Assembly: GCA_947039395.1 (NCBI GenBank)
Contig: CAMQYS010000002.1
Location: forward strand, 1 to 64,000
DNA length: 64,000 nt
Direction of reading: 5' to 3'
Source: an uncultured Deferribacteraceae bacterium
GTDB taxonomy: Bacteria; Chrysiogenota; Deferribacteres; Deferribacterales; Mucispirillaceae
Shown here: piece after piece, positions 1 through 8,531 of the stretch
Layout: each line of letters starts with the position of its first letter
Position numbering within the stretch: position 1 is the first letter of the stretch
Program-made: the position numbers and the translations under genes
The notes under the pieces: model-generated
Database searches by the model: none
The model's input: only the letters and a program-made list of their open reading frames with translations
What the model was told of the DNA's origin: nothing

Positions 1-185
1 ATTGAGTAATTGGCGTTTGGGATTGAGTTGCGTGCTTGACTTTAGGGTTGAGTTGCGTGCTTGACGTTTGGTGTTGGATTGGGTAATTGGGATTGGGATT
101 GAGTTAAGTGTGTATATTAGGTGCGTAGGCTAGTTGGCGTTGGTTAGGCATGGTAGAGAATCGGCGTGTTAGGTAATATATATTA
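1..185. repeat. G/T-rich degenerate repeat stretch
   Basis: The plus strand here is almost free of C and is built from short recurring words. An 18-base word (TTGAGTTGCGTGCTTGAC) occurs at 23-40 and again at 48-65, a period of 25. Variants of GATTGGGATTGAGTT recur around 11-30 and 90-115. No open frame of note crosses it, and its composition is more G-rich than anything else in the window. It may be the decayed edge of a repetitive gene lying to the left of the window, or a non-coding repeat. Its role is unknown. Confidence 0.5.
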
Positions 186-292
186 AACCGATTGTCATAG
201 ATTATTTTATTATAACTACACACATAAAAACTTGTATGCATCTAATTAACTTGCTGTGTGTACATATATAAAAACGATAGATAGTCATTTAA

Positions 293-514
293 GTTATCAA
301 TTTTATCTTACTATTAATATATCTGTTAAATTATTTTGTAGATAAATATGAAATTTTAAATGATTCTAATCAATACTGTTTTGATATAGAGCATATAAAA
401 GAGATTATTTTGATAATTACATAGCACTTGATTTTCTCTTATGCTTTAGATAAAATTCAAAAAGAAAAGAACGTAACAATATCCGTTAATATGTTTACTG
501 CGAAAGGGAGTTAA
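293..514 (+). pseudogene. C-terminal fragment, possibly of a polymorphic toxin
   Basis: One frame stays open from 293 to a TAA at 512-514 except for a single TAG at 422-424. The readable protein has a segment like YEILNDSNQYCFDIEHIKEI and, after the stop, a tail like SYALDKIQKEKNVTISV, ending in TAKGS. There is no credible start codon. The stop lies 8 bases before the ATG of the next small gene, and the AAAGGGAG inside this fragment serves as that gene's ribosome binding site. A toxin C-terminus directly followed by its immunity gene would look like this, but I do not recognise the toxin family. The call as a toxin tail is inference from context. Confidence 0.35.
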
Positions 515-522
515 TTAAAAAT

Positions 523-820
523 ATGAAATCATTTATTGAGAAAATAGAAAACTTGCTTGAAGAGAGTAAACTTGAGAAGATAGATGAGATCACTTTTCTC
601 TCTTACGGATATGAATTGTTAGTTGAACTTTACGATTTAGGATATGAAAAAGAGAGTATATAAAACACTACATGAGAAATATCTGATATATCAAAATCAA
701 GATGAAGTTAAAAGTGATCTAATTGCAGACTTGTTAGATTTCGTTGTAGGGTGGTGTGCTCCATCTAAAAAAATATGGGATAATGATGAGGGAGGCTTTG
801 ATAGAACTTTGATTAAATAA
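523..820 (+). pseudogene. Frameshifted small gene, possible immunity protein
   Basis: An ATG at 523 opens a 46-residue frame that ends at 663 (MKSFIEKIENLLEESK...). A second frame starts with an ATG at 644 and runs 58 residues to a TAA at 818-820, ending CAPSKKIWDNDEGGFDRTLIK minus its first residue. The two frames overlap at a run of five A's (647-651). Removing one base there joins them into a single acidic protein of about 103 residues, so this is most simply one gene with a one-base insertion. Two translationally coupled genes are the alternative. Size, acidity and position fit a toxin-immunity protein, which is inference. Confidence 0.5.
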
Positions 821-899
821 TATCTTGATATGAGTAATGAGTAATAAACAATAAGCGACAAGCAATGAGCGACGAGAGTTGATGACAGTAGAGCAGAGT

Positions 900-1001
900 A
901 TGAAAACCAAAAATATAAAATTCACATATTTTGGATTGAATTATAAAGGTGGTTACTATACGATACATGGTACAGGTTATTTTGATAATAATGAAAAATA
1001 A
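900..1001 (+). pseudogene. Short coding fragment, 33 codons
   Basis: An ATG at 900 opens a 33-residue frame (MKTKNIKFTYFGLNYKGG..., then YYTIHGTGYFDNNEK). The composition, rich in Gly, Tyr and Asn with ordinary codon use, looks protein-coding, but no ribosome binding site precedes it and it is far too short for a domain. It is probably the N-terminus of another truncated gene of the same cassette type as its neighbours. The bases between 821 and 899 are rich in GAG/AAC words and hold nothing recognisable. Confidence 0.25.
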
Positions 1002-1071
1002 TGAATGTGGTATAATACTGTAAAAATAATATTTTTTGTGCACTCAAAACTCATATGATTGGAGATTATAT

Positions 1072-1503
1072 ATGCAACTTAATTTACAATTAAAGGAAAA
1101 ATTAGATATAATAATTGATAAATATAATATTACAATGATGGGTTCAGGTTATCTTGAATGCATTTGCCCTTTTAAGAATATAAAAAATTTTTTAGATGAA
1201 ATTAATAATCTTAATATCAAAATATGTGGTTTTAACTGGTGGTGCTTTGTGTGTGATGATGGATCGCATGAGCCATGTGGGCATGGTGGTCCTAAAACAA
1301 AAGATGGATACTATTCAGAAATTAATATGTCGGAATTTTGGGAATTTGACTCAATTTTAGAAATGAAAAAATATTTGATACATGATTATGTTAATAGTAG
1401 TGAATATAAATCATGTTATAATCCCTCATTTTATATTGAAGTCGATAGTAGTTGGGAAAATAAAACTATGATTGAAAAAAAAGTTTACCACTACAGATTA
1501 TAA
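1072..1503 (+). CDS. Small hypothetical protein, possible immunity protein
   Basis: This 143-residue protein is intact. An in-frame TTG exists at 1036, but I chose the ATG at 1072 because GGAGA sits at 1061-1065, 6 bases upstream. It has no signal peptide or membrane segment. A Cys/Trp/Gly-rich centre reads FNWWCFVCDDGSHEPCGHGG, followed by an acidic C-terminal half with several Trp and Tyr. I do not recognise a named family. A compact cytosolic protein with a conserved-looking aromatic/Cys core inside a row of broken small genes suggests a surviving immunity gene. A hairpin terminator follows at 1583-1618. Function is inference only. Confidence 0.6.
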   Translation: MQLNLQLKEKLDIIIDKYNITMMGSGYLECICPFKNIKNFLDEINNLNIKICGFNWWCFVCDDGSHEPCGHGGPKTKDGYYSEINMSEFWEFDSILEMKKYLIHDYVNSSEYKSCYNPSFYIEVDSSWENKTMIEKKVYHYRL

Positions 1504-1582
1504 CCATTGCACGTAAGTACCCCTATTCCCTAGCGACCAAGTAAAATACAACTTATCCAAACAACTAAATACGTACAACACA

Positions 1583-1618
1583 AGCACTTATCCACTAAAA
1601 ATCGGTAGGTGCTTTTTT
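1583..1618 (+). terminator. Rho-independent terminator
   Basis: AGCAC (1583-1587) pairs with GTGCT (1609-1613), and the stem extends inward through G-U pairs (TATCC with GGTAG). A run of T's follows. It would end transcription of the 1072-1503 gene. Confidence 0.6.
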
Positions 1619-1620
1619 GC

Positions 1621-1849
1621 GTCATTGAAAGTATAGATATCCGCTTCTTCACTATTACAGATAAAGAAGGAAAAAAGCTTGGAGTTGGAGTTAAAGATTA
1701 TGCATCTATTGTTGTGGATATACATTGCTTTAATATTCCAATAAGCGGTGAAATGAATGACCTTGCAGCGAGATTTTGGATTAAAGTGGATTAAAAAGGT
1801 TGATGAACACAATATTACTTTAGCATTTCAAAATATACATATGATGTAA
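1621..1849 (+). pseudogene. Remnant of a small immunity-like gene
   Basis: A frame open to 1794 encodes a segment ESIDIRFFTITDKEGKKLG, then VKDYASIVVDIHCFNIPI and FWIKVD before a stop. A second frame from about 1796 continues KKVDEHNITLAFQNIHMM and stops at 1847-1849. Joining the two at the A-run around 1793-1797 gives a continuous C-terminal piece. The only available start (GTG at 1609) lies inside the upstream terminator hairpin, so the true N-terminus is missing. The result is a truncated and frameshifted gene. The family is not recognised, and an immunity role is inferred from neighbours. Confidence 0.45.
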
Positions 1850-1880
1850 GTAAAATAACAATTAGGTAAAGGGTGGTTTT

Positions 1881-2371
1881 ATGAATAAAGATGAAGCTAG
1901 GGAAACACTATCCCATCATACTTGCAGCCATACTGATATTAATAATGAAAAATGGAAAGGAGGATTTTTGGATAATTTCAGAGGAGGATATTCTCATCAA
2001 ATAGGGGAAAAAATCCACGAGGTGATAATGTGCCTAAGGTGTTTAGCAGACGACTTAGGTAAAGATTTGATAGATACTTAGTTATTGATATTTATTCCAT
2101 ATTGTACTTTTTGCAAAATTGGGTTCTGTATGAAAATGCACGCTTGCAAAGTACTTTAACAAAAGAGCAATTCAAAACCATTGAATGTTGGTATTATTTG
2201 ATTTCTAAATGTTTTTACTCTTTGCTACATAATGATTTGGAAGGTCCTTTAATATGTATGAAGACTATTGTGAAGGAAATTTTCATAATATGGCTACTTA
2301 ACTTATATTCGCCTACAAATAGAGTTCAAGTTTCTATAACACATAAAATAACCATTTTATTATATTGCTAA
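1881..2371 (+). pseudogene. Frameshifted immunity-like gene
   Basis: An ATG at 1881 opens a 66-residue frame (SHHTCSHTDINNEKWKGG..., FHEV-like IHEVIMCLRCLADDL) that stops at 2081. A second frame, open from about 2063 to 2371, continues RYLVIDIYSILYFLQNWVLY and TLTKEQFKTIECWYYLISKC. The two parts read naturally as one protein of about 150 residues split by a frameshift near 2060-2065. The cytosolic, acidic, Trp/Cys-rich character and size resemble immunity proteins of polymorphic toxin systems; I cannot assign a numbered Imm family. The far 3' part after about 2290 may be read-through rather than original protein. Confidence 0.5.
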
Positions 2372-2453
2372 GATTACTCTGTATCGCTACCATTATATAG
2401 ATATGGTTCGTAAAGATCAACTTAATCAACTAACCTATCCAATCCATAAATAT

Positions 2454-2486
2454 AAAAAAGCCGACATATATTATATACATCGGCTT
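2454..2486 (-). terminator. Rho-independent terminator of nifJ
   Basis: AAGCCGA at 2458-2464 pairs with TCGGCTT at 2480-2486. On the minus strand the stem is followed by a T-run (the A's at 2454-2459), placing it just downstream of the nifJ stop. Confidence 0.8.
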
Positions 2487-2524
2487 AATTATATGAAATT
2501 TAATAATTTAATATTTTAACAATA

Positions 2525-5500
2525 TTACTCTACTACAAAATCCATTTTTTCTGCTAACTGTTTAGTGTATGAGTTTCTACGTTTCTGTTTCAACGAAGCC
2601 TCTTCTACTATTTCAGCAAACTTATCTGGATCAGCTTTCTTAGTAATCTTAAATCTGTTCTCCATAGACATAAACTCAGCAAGCTCTATAGTCGCATCTT
2701 TACTATCAACAATAAGTGGATTTTTACCTTCACTTACTAAATCAGGGTTATATCTGATTAACTGCCAATAACCTGCCTCAATAGCTTTCTTCTGATGATC
2801 AACACCGTACGTCATATCTAAACCTTGTGCGATACAATGAGAGTATGCAATTATTAACGAAGGTCCATTATACGCTTCTGCCTCAATAAATGCTTTTAAA
2901 CATTGTGCAGGGTTCGCTAATGAAACTCTTGCAACATATATAGATCCGTATGTCATAGCGATCATAGCTAGATCTTTCTTCTCTTGCATTTTACCCGATG
3001 TTGCAAACTTAGCCGTTGCACCAAGTGGTGTAGATTTTGACGCTTGTCCACCAGTGTTAGAGTAAACCTCTGTATCTAATACTAAAATATTAAGGTTCTC
3101 TCCTGATGCAAGTACGTGATCTAATCCACCGTAACCTATATCGTAAGCCCAACCATCTCCTCCCATCATCCACGTAGATTTTGGAAGTAAGAAATCTGCC
3201 ATAGATAAGAAATCTTTAGCCTCTTCTGTTTTAATACCTTCAAGTTTAGTTTTTAACTCTTTAACTAATACACGTTTAAGCTCTATCTCATTTTGAGTTT
3301 TTGAAGGAGCTTCACTTATCTTACCGTATAAATCACCGATTTCACCTTTAAACTTCTCAAGATAATCGTTCGCTTTACCAGTGAAATAATTTACAGTCAT
3401 CTTCATTCCATAACCGTACTCAGCGTTATTCTCAAATAATGAGTTACCCCAAGCTGGACCTAAACCATCTGATCTATCGCAATATGGAGTAGTTGGAAGG
3501 TTACCACCGTAAATAGATGAACAACCTGTTGCGTTTGCTAGATATAATCTATCTCCAAATAGTTGTGTTAATACTTTAATGTATGGAGTCTCTCCGCAAC
3601 CTGCACAAGCACCAGAATATTCAAAACCGTATGGAGCAAACTGAAGCCCTTTAATAGTTGCTTTATTATATTGATCTGGTGCTAATTCTGGAAGGTCTAG
3701 GAAGAATTTATAATTTTCTACTTCACTATCTCTAATAGGCATCTGCGGACGCATATTAATAGCTTTTAAATTAGGATCTGTTTTGCTAACTGCTGGACAG
3801 TTGATTACACATACCGAACAATCAACACAATCTTCAGGTGCAACTTGAACTGTGAAAGCGTAATCTTCAAACCCTTTACCTTTTGCTTGAACATGTTTAA
3901 ATGTTGAAGGTGCTTTATCTAACTCACTCTTAGGATATGATGCAACACGTATTGCAGAGTGAGGACAATGGAATGCACATAATCCACATTGAATACAAAT
4001 ATCTGACTCCCATACAGGTATCTCAACAGCTAGATTTCTCTTCTCATACTGCGTTGTAGCTATAGGCCAAGTACCATCTGCTGGTAACTGTGATACAGTT
4101 ATTTGTTCACCTTCATTAGCAACTAGCTTAGATGTAACCTCTTGTACGAAACTAGGTGCTGATGGATCTAGACAACCATTAATTAAATCTAATTGAATAT
4201 AAGGTACATGTCCTTCTTTAGATGGAGTATCAACTCTACCTGGATATATTACCTCTTCAAACTTAGTAGCACCGTATTCAGCTGCATTATTGTTCATAGT
4301 AACTACGTTATCTCCGTATTTACCATAAGACTTTTTATTAGCTTTCTTAATAGCTTCTAACACTTTATCAACAGGGATAATTTTAGAAATAGCAAAGAAT
4401 GCTGTTTGCAATATAACGTTATATCTGCTACCTAAACCAAGTTCTTTAGCAATTGCTATTGCATCTATTACATAAAATCTTGCTTCTCTTGCAATAATTT
4501 GTTCTCTAATATAAGAAGGTAAGTTATCCCAAACCTCTGTTGCAGAGTATGGACTATTTAATAAAAAATTACCACCCTTATTAAGAGGGCCTAAAACATC
4601 AAACCTTTCAAGGAAAAAGAAGTTATGACACGCTAGGAAATCTGCATGCTCTACTAAGTATGAGCTTTTAATTGCTTTATCACCAAAACGTAAATGTGAT
4701 GTTGTAACTGATCCTGCTTTCTTAGAATCATAAACAAAATATGCTTGAACTTCTTTACCTGCTTCTGTATTAATAATCTTAGCTGTGTTCTTATTAGCAC
4801 CAACAGTTCCATCTGATCCTAAACCGATAAATATAGCTTCAAATGTTTCAGGTGTAGATATATGCCATGAGTAATCAACCTCTAATGAAAGATTGGTAAC
4901 ATCATCTATTATACCAACAGTAAATGAATTTTTAGGAGCTTTTGACAATAAGTTATCGTAAACTGCTTTAACCATTGCTGGAGTATAATCTTTCGATCCA
5001 AGTCCATATCTACCACCAACTATAAGAGGATAATCTTTAAAATCTACCATCTTCTTACACATAATTTCGCCAACTGCTGTTCTAATAGTTAAATATAAAG
5101 GCTCTCCTATTGCTCCAGGTTCTTTTGTTCTATCAAGAACTGCGATACCTTTAACTGTTTTAGGTAGAATTTTTGCAAACGTTTCAACATCAAATGGTTG
5201 GAATAATCTAACTTTTATCACACCAGTCTTATAACCAGATTTATTTAATACTATTGAAGTTTCTTCAGAAATATCACCTGCAGAACATAATATTATTATT
5301 ACCTGCTCTGCATTAGGATCTCCAACATACTCCATCGTGTCGTAATATCTACCCGTTAAATCACCAAACTTCTTGAACTCTTCCTTCAATGTAGGGATAA
5401 TTTTATCAAAATATGAATTAACTGTCTCTCTTCCTTGAAAGTATACGTCAGGGTTTTGAGCAGTACCACGCATTGATGGATGATCTGGAGATAGACTTCT

Positions 5501-6115
5501 TTTTCTATGTTCACGAACAAGATCGTTATCTATCATATGTCGCATATCATCAAATGTTAGCTCTTCAACAACATTTAACTCATGTGATGTTCTAAATCCA
5601 TCAAAAAAATGCATTATAGGAACTCTTGTTCTAAGCGTAACTGCTTGAGAAATAAGTGCAAAATCCATAACTTCTTGTGGATTATTTGAACATAAAAAAC
5701 TCCAACCAGTTGTTCTTGTTGACATAACATCTGAATGATCTCCAAATATAGATAAACCTTGAGATGCGATAGCTCTTGCACTAACGTGGAATACCGTAGG
5801 AATTAACTCTCCTGCTATCTTAAACATTGTAGGGATCATTAATAACAACCCTTGTGATGCTGTAAATGTTGTAGTCATTGCTCCTGTTGCTAATGATCCG
5901 TGAACAGTACCAACCGCTCCTGCTTCTGACTGAAGCATCATTACATCAGGTACTGAACCCCATATATTTTTCTCCATGCGAGTTGTTTTTTCATCAGCTA
6001 TCTCGCCCATAGCCGATGACGGTGTTATCGGATAGATAGCTATAACTTCATTCGTCGCATGCGCAACATGTGTAGCTGCCATACTACCATCCATTATACT
6101 TTTTACTCGTGCCAT
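2525..6115 (-). CDS. nifJ: Pyruvate:ferredoxin (flavodoxin) oxidoreductase
   Basis: This 1196-residue protein oxidises pyruvate with CoA to acetyl-CoA and CO2 and reduces ferredoxin or flavodoxin in the cytoplasm. It has the single-chain architecture of about 1170-1200 residues. The N-terminal thiamine/pyrimidine domain opens with the AIYPITPSSAMGE motif, followed by the CoA-binding and EKR-type domains. Then come two [4Fe-4S] motifs (CIQCGLCAFHCP and CVDCSVCVINCP), the third-cluster Cys in ACAGCGETPY, and the TPP-binding GGDGWAYDIGYGGLDH with the YSNTGGQ segment. AAGGAG lies just upstream of the ATG. The gene is monocistronic, with its own terminator at 2454-2486. As the main pyruvate-oxidising enzyme it points to anaerobic metabolism. 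The assignment is secure. Confidence 0.97.
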   Translation of the reverse strand: MARVKSIMDGSMAATHVAHATNEVIAIYPITPSSAMGEIADEKTTRMEKNIWGSVPDVMMLQSEAGAVGTVHGSLATGAMTTTFTASQGLLLMIPTMFKIAGELIPTVFHVSARAIASQGLSIFGDHSDVMSTRTTGWSFLCSNNPQEVMDFALISQAVTLRTRVPIMHFFDGFRTSHELNVVEELTFDDMRHMIDNDLVREHRKRSLSPDHPSMRGTAQNPDVYFQGRETVNSYFDKIIPTLKEEFKKFGDLTGRYYDTMEYVGDPNAEQVIIILCSAGDISEETSIVLNKSGYKTGVIKVRLFQPFDVETFAKILPKTVKGIAVLDRTKEPGAIGEPLYLTIRTAVGEIMCKKMVDFKDYPLIVGGRYGLGSKDYTPAMVKAVYDNLLSKAPKNSFTVGIIDDVTNLSLEVDYSWHISTPETFEAIFIGLGSDGTVGANKNTAKIINTEAGKEVQAYFVYDSKKAGSVTTSHLRFGDKAIKSSYLVEHADFLACHNFFFLERFDVLGPLNKGGNFLLNSPYSATEVWDNLPSYIREQIIAREARFYVIDAIAIAKELGLGSRYNVILQTAFFAISKIIPVDKVLEAIKKANKKSYGKYGDNVVTMNNNAAEYGATKFEEVIYPGRVDTPSKEGHVPYIQLDLINGCLDPSAPSFVQEVTSKLVANEGEQITVSQLPADGTWPIATTQYEKRNLAVEIPVWESDICIQCGLCAFHCPHSAIRVASYPKSELDKAPSTFKHVQAKGKGFEDYAFTVQVAPEDCVDCSVCVINCPAVSKTDPNLKAINMRPQMPIRDSEVENYKFFLDLPELAPDQYNKATIKGLQFAPYGFEYSGACAGCGETPYIKVLTQLFGDRLYLANATGCSSIYGGNLPTTPYCDRSDGLGPAWGNSLFENNAEYGYGMKMTVNYFTGKANDYLEKFKGEIGDLYGKISEAPSKTQNEIELKRVLVKELKTKLEGIKTEEAKDFLSMADFLLPKSTWMMGGDGWAYDIGYGGLDHVLASGENLNILVLDTEVYSNTGGQASKSTPLGATAKFATSGKMQEKKDLAMIAMTYGSIYVARVSLANPAQCLKAFIEAEAYNGPSLIIAYSHCIAQGLDMTYGVDHQKKAIEAGYWQLIRYNPDLVSEGKNPLIVDSKDATIELAEFMSMENRFKITKKADPDKFAEIVEEASLKQKRRNSYTKQLAEKMDFVVE

Positions 6116-6448
6116 AGAAAATTCTCCTTATTTTTTCTTAATTTATAACTTGATACTCATAAAATAAAACTTACTATATACTCTTGAAACTAAAACAATA
6201 TAATCAATTAAACTGTATTAGTTAGTAAAATACTTCACCGAATATATCAAACAGATTATATCCCTTTATACACCGTTAGTCAAACAAAATAGAACAGATT
6301 ATTTTTTTTGTTATAGAACTCGTGTTATATTGTATAAACAAATAAATACACAGTGAAATAAATATATAGATCACTACCTATTTTATATAAATACATAAAA
6401 TTTTAATTTAAAATTGATAAAATAGCGTCATTATGATAGAATAAATGT
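6116..6448. other. Divergent intergenic region, nifJ / Mla operon
   Basis: These 333 bases separate two divergent transcription units and must hold both promoters. Near the plus-strand operon a TTGTTA (6308-6313) and a TATAAA (6333-6338) are spaced 19 apart, a weak candidate promoter. No palindromic operator or RNA gene is visible. The sequence is very A/T-rich. Confidence 0.4.
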
Positions 6449-7240
6449 ATGTTTATGTATTTTATAAAATTTGTAGAAAATATCGGTAAATGGACAGTAA
6501 ATATAATCCTATTTTTTACTGGAATAGTAATTTTTACTATAAAAATATTTATCGCAGGGCTATTCTCTAAAGCTTTCCTAAACCCAGTATCTGTAACTTT
6601 TATATTAAGACAAATCAACTTTATCGGTGTAGAATTAATTAAAACTACAACTATTGTTGCAATGATACTTGGCCTAGCAATAGTTGGAACATTAAGTAAT
6701 ATATTAATAAATTTAGGAGCTACAACATCAATAGGTGTTGCACTTACTGGAATTCTTGTAAAAATAGCCGCTCCTTTTATAACAGGGCTACTATTTATTT
6801 TTAGAGCCGCAAGTGCTATATTTATAGATATTGCACTTATGAAAAGTAATAATGATTTTAAAACTTTACAATCAATGGATATTGATGAATATCAAATGGT
6901 ATTCTTTCCAAGAGTTATTGCATCTATTATATCTATGTTTATTCTATCTAGCTACTTCATACTTCTATCTATTATAGGTAGCTTTACATTACTATCTTTT
7001 CAATTAAATACAACCTTATCAGTTGTAGGACAACAAGTTGTATCAGCGTTACAAGTAAGTGATGTGATATCATTTATATTTCAAATATTTTTCATAGGGC
7101 TAATAGTTGCCATCATACCGATGTATACTGCAATGGAACAGAAACGATCTCAACTTTGGATTATTGTATCAATGAATAAAAGTATGTTAAGATTGTTCTA
7201 CCTGTTTATTCTAATTGTTTTTATAGGACAATTAATATGA
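6449..7240 (+). CDS. mlaE: MlaE-type lipid ABC transporter permease
   Basis: This 263-residue membrane protein matches the MlaE permease family, which moves phospholipids between inner and outer membrane in the MlaFEDB system. It has about five or six hydrophobic segments and the family's N-terminal amphipathic stretch (residues 1-40). The central segment with ILVKIAAPFITGLLFIFRAA and MKSNNDFKTLQSMDIDEYQM corresponds to the conserved MlaE R-x-G...E-ID-MK...EA-LDAL region, but degenerately. No clear ribosome binding site precedes the ATG. The stop overlaps the next ATG by four bases (ATGA), so translation is coupled. It is the first gene of a five-gene operon (6449-10208). The family call is firm; the retained activity is uncertain because the partner ATPase is degenerate. 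Confidence 0.85.
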   Translation: MFMYFIKFVENIGKWTVNIILFFTGIVIFTIKIFIAGLFSKAFLNPVSVTFILRQINFIGVELIKTTTIVAMILGLAIVGTLSNILINLGATTSIGVALTGILVKIAAPFITGLLFIFRAASAIFIDIALMKSNNDFKTLQSMDIDEYQMVFFPRVIASIISMFILSSYFILLSIIGSFTLLSFQLNTTLSVVGQQVVSALQVSDVISFIFQIFFIGLIVAIIPMYTAMEQKRSQLWIIVSMNKSMLRLFYLFILIVFIGQLI

Positions 7241-7770
7241 CAAAAAATAAAGCCATGACAACATTTTTAGAAACTACTCACGAGACTAAAAATATAGTGA
7301 GCGATCTGATTGAAAAATATAGCTGGGGGAAAGTATCTGTAGTAACCGAAGAAATACCTCTTATGAGTGCATTAACTGTGCTAGATAATATCGTATTATA
7401 CAAGTGTTACTCTAAAAGATTATCTATCTCTAAAGTAGAAAATGAAGTAATTGAGTTTTTAAATAGATATAATGAACCAAATATCATATACTCTCATAAA
7501 GGGCAATTAAATAAGTATCAACATTTTATTGCAAAACTTGCTAGAGCAACTATACATAAACCTGATATAATAGTTATATGTATGCCTGTTGATTATCTAG
7601 GTATTGAAAATTTTAACTTATTTATTGATATTATAAAAGAAAGCAATACAGATCTTGAAAATATTATGATATTAGAAAATATTAGATTCTCTAACTTGTA
7701 CGATAACCTTGATATAAATAAAGTAGGAATTAACGAATGGCTGACCCACGTTATAAAAATATTGAACTAA
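7237..7770 (+). CDS. Degenerate ABC ATPase-like protein at the MlaF position
   Basis: This 177-residue protein lies where mlaF belongs, between mlaE and mlaD, overlapping both (4 and 34 bases). Residues about 32-60 (VTEEIPLMSALTVLDNIVLY) align with the post-Walker-A region of MlaF (FQ..ALF..LTV.EN). Residues about 85-125 (GQLNKYQHFIAKLARATIHK, PDIIVICMP) align with LSGGQ...RVALARA...P.ILLLDEP. The N-terminal Walker A half is absent, the Q-loop Gln is Glu, the signature is LNKYQ, Walker B has CMP for DEP, and no switch His is seen. It cannot bind or split ATP in the usual way. It may be a structural pseudo-ATPase or a decaying gene kept by overlapping frames. The homology is my reading by eye. 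Confidence 0.65.
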   Translation: MTKNKAMTTFLETTHETKNIVSDLIEKYSWGKVSVVTEEIPLMSALTVLDNIVLYKCYSKRLSISKVENEVIEFLNRYNEPNIIYSHKGQLNKYQHFIAKLARATIHKPDIIVICMPVDYLGIENFNLFIDIIKESNTDLENIMILENIRFSNLYDNLDINKVGINEWLTHVIKILN

Positions 7771-8531
7771 AAGTAGGCTTCTTTATTCTATTTGCAATAG
7801 TATCAATCACATCTTTAGTGGTGACTGTTGGAATTGATAAAGGAATTTTTACTGCTAAATTAAGTGTGTTTGTATACTCAAACACTGGTGAAGGTATCAA
7901 TCAAGGTATGCCTGTCAATTATGCTGGGTTTCAAATATCTAGAGTTGATGATATTAAACTACTTGATGATGGACGCGTACAGATGAGAATAAAAATACCA
8001 GAAACTTATAATAGATGGATAAAAACAACCTCTGATTTTAGACTCGGTACATTAAATATTTTAAGTTCACCTGTGATAAATGTATCCACCGATCTTGCTA
8101 GAGTTTCTCCTCTTGTTAAAGATGGTGATGAATTCTACTTAACAAGAGACACAAGAATTAATGAAGTTATTGAAGCAGCGTTGCCTATTGTTAACGATCT
8201 TAAAGAAATTATCGCATCTGCAAACATTATTATCAAAAACTTTGCACTTGAAGATAGTGATTTTAATATGTTAATGAAAGCAGCTGGAGTTCTAGGGGAA
8301 AGCCTTCAAGCAAACGGTGATACAATAATCAACGAAACAATGCTTGCTATTACAAATATAAAAAATATATTATCAAATCTTAGCCCTGCAACTAAAGAAT
8401 CTTCTGAAATAGCTGAAGAACTTAGGTCTACTATTGACAACCTAAATATACTCATCTTAAAACTTCAAGATACATGGCCTCTTAGAGGTAATGGCCCTAC
8501 TAATCAAAATGGAGAGGTAAATCTTAAATGA
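7737..8531 (+). CDS. mlaD: MCE-domain lipid transport protein, MlaD-like
   Basis: This 264-residue protein has an N-terminal membrane anchor (residues about 12-33) followed by an MCE domain (about 38-120) with the typical NTGEGINQGMPVNYAGFQIS pattern and a V..I.L...G.V...I.I progression. A helical C-terminal region rich in Asn and Leu (about 150-250) follows. MlaD-type proteins form periplasmic hexamers that carry phospholipid between membranes. The ATG at 7737 overlaps the end of the preceding gene by 34 bases and has AGGA 8 bases upstream. The stop overlaps the next ATG by four bases. The MCE assignment is firm; direction of transport is unknown. Confidence 0.9.
   Translation: MADPRYKNIELKVGFFILFAIVSITSLVVTVGIDKGIFTAKLSVFVYSNTGEGINQGMPVNYAGFQISRVDDIKLLDDGRVQMRIKIPETYNRWIKTTSDFRLGTLNILSSPVINVSTDLARVSPLVKDGDEFYLTRDTRINEVIEAALPIVNDLKEIIASANIIIKNFALEDSDFNMLMKAAGVLGESLQANGDTIINETMLAITNIKNILSNLSPATKESSEIAEELRSTIDNLNILILKLQDTWPLRGNGPTNQNGEVNLK

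Noticed and set aside
1609-1794. An intact 61-codon gene starting at the GTG at 1609
   Set aside because: The start lies inside the terminator hairpin at 1583-1618, and the protein pattern continues in another frame after the stop. I list it as a remnant.
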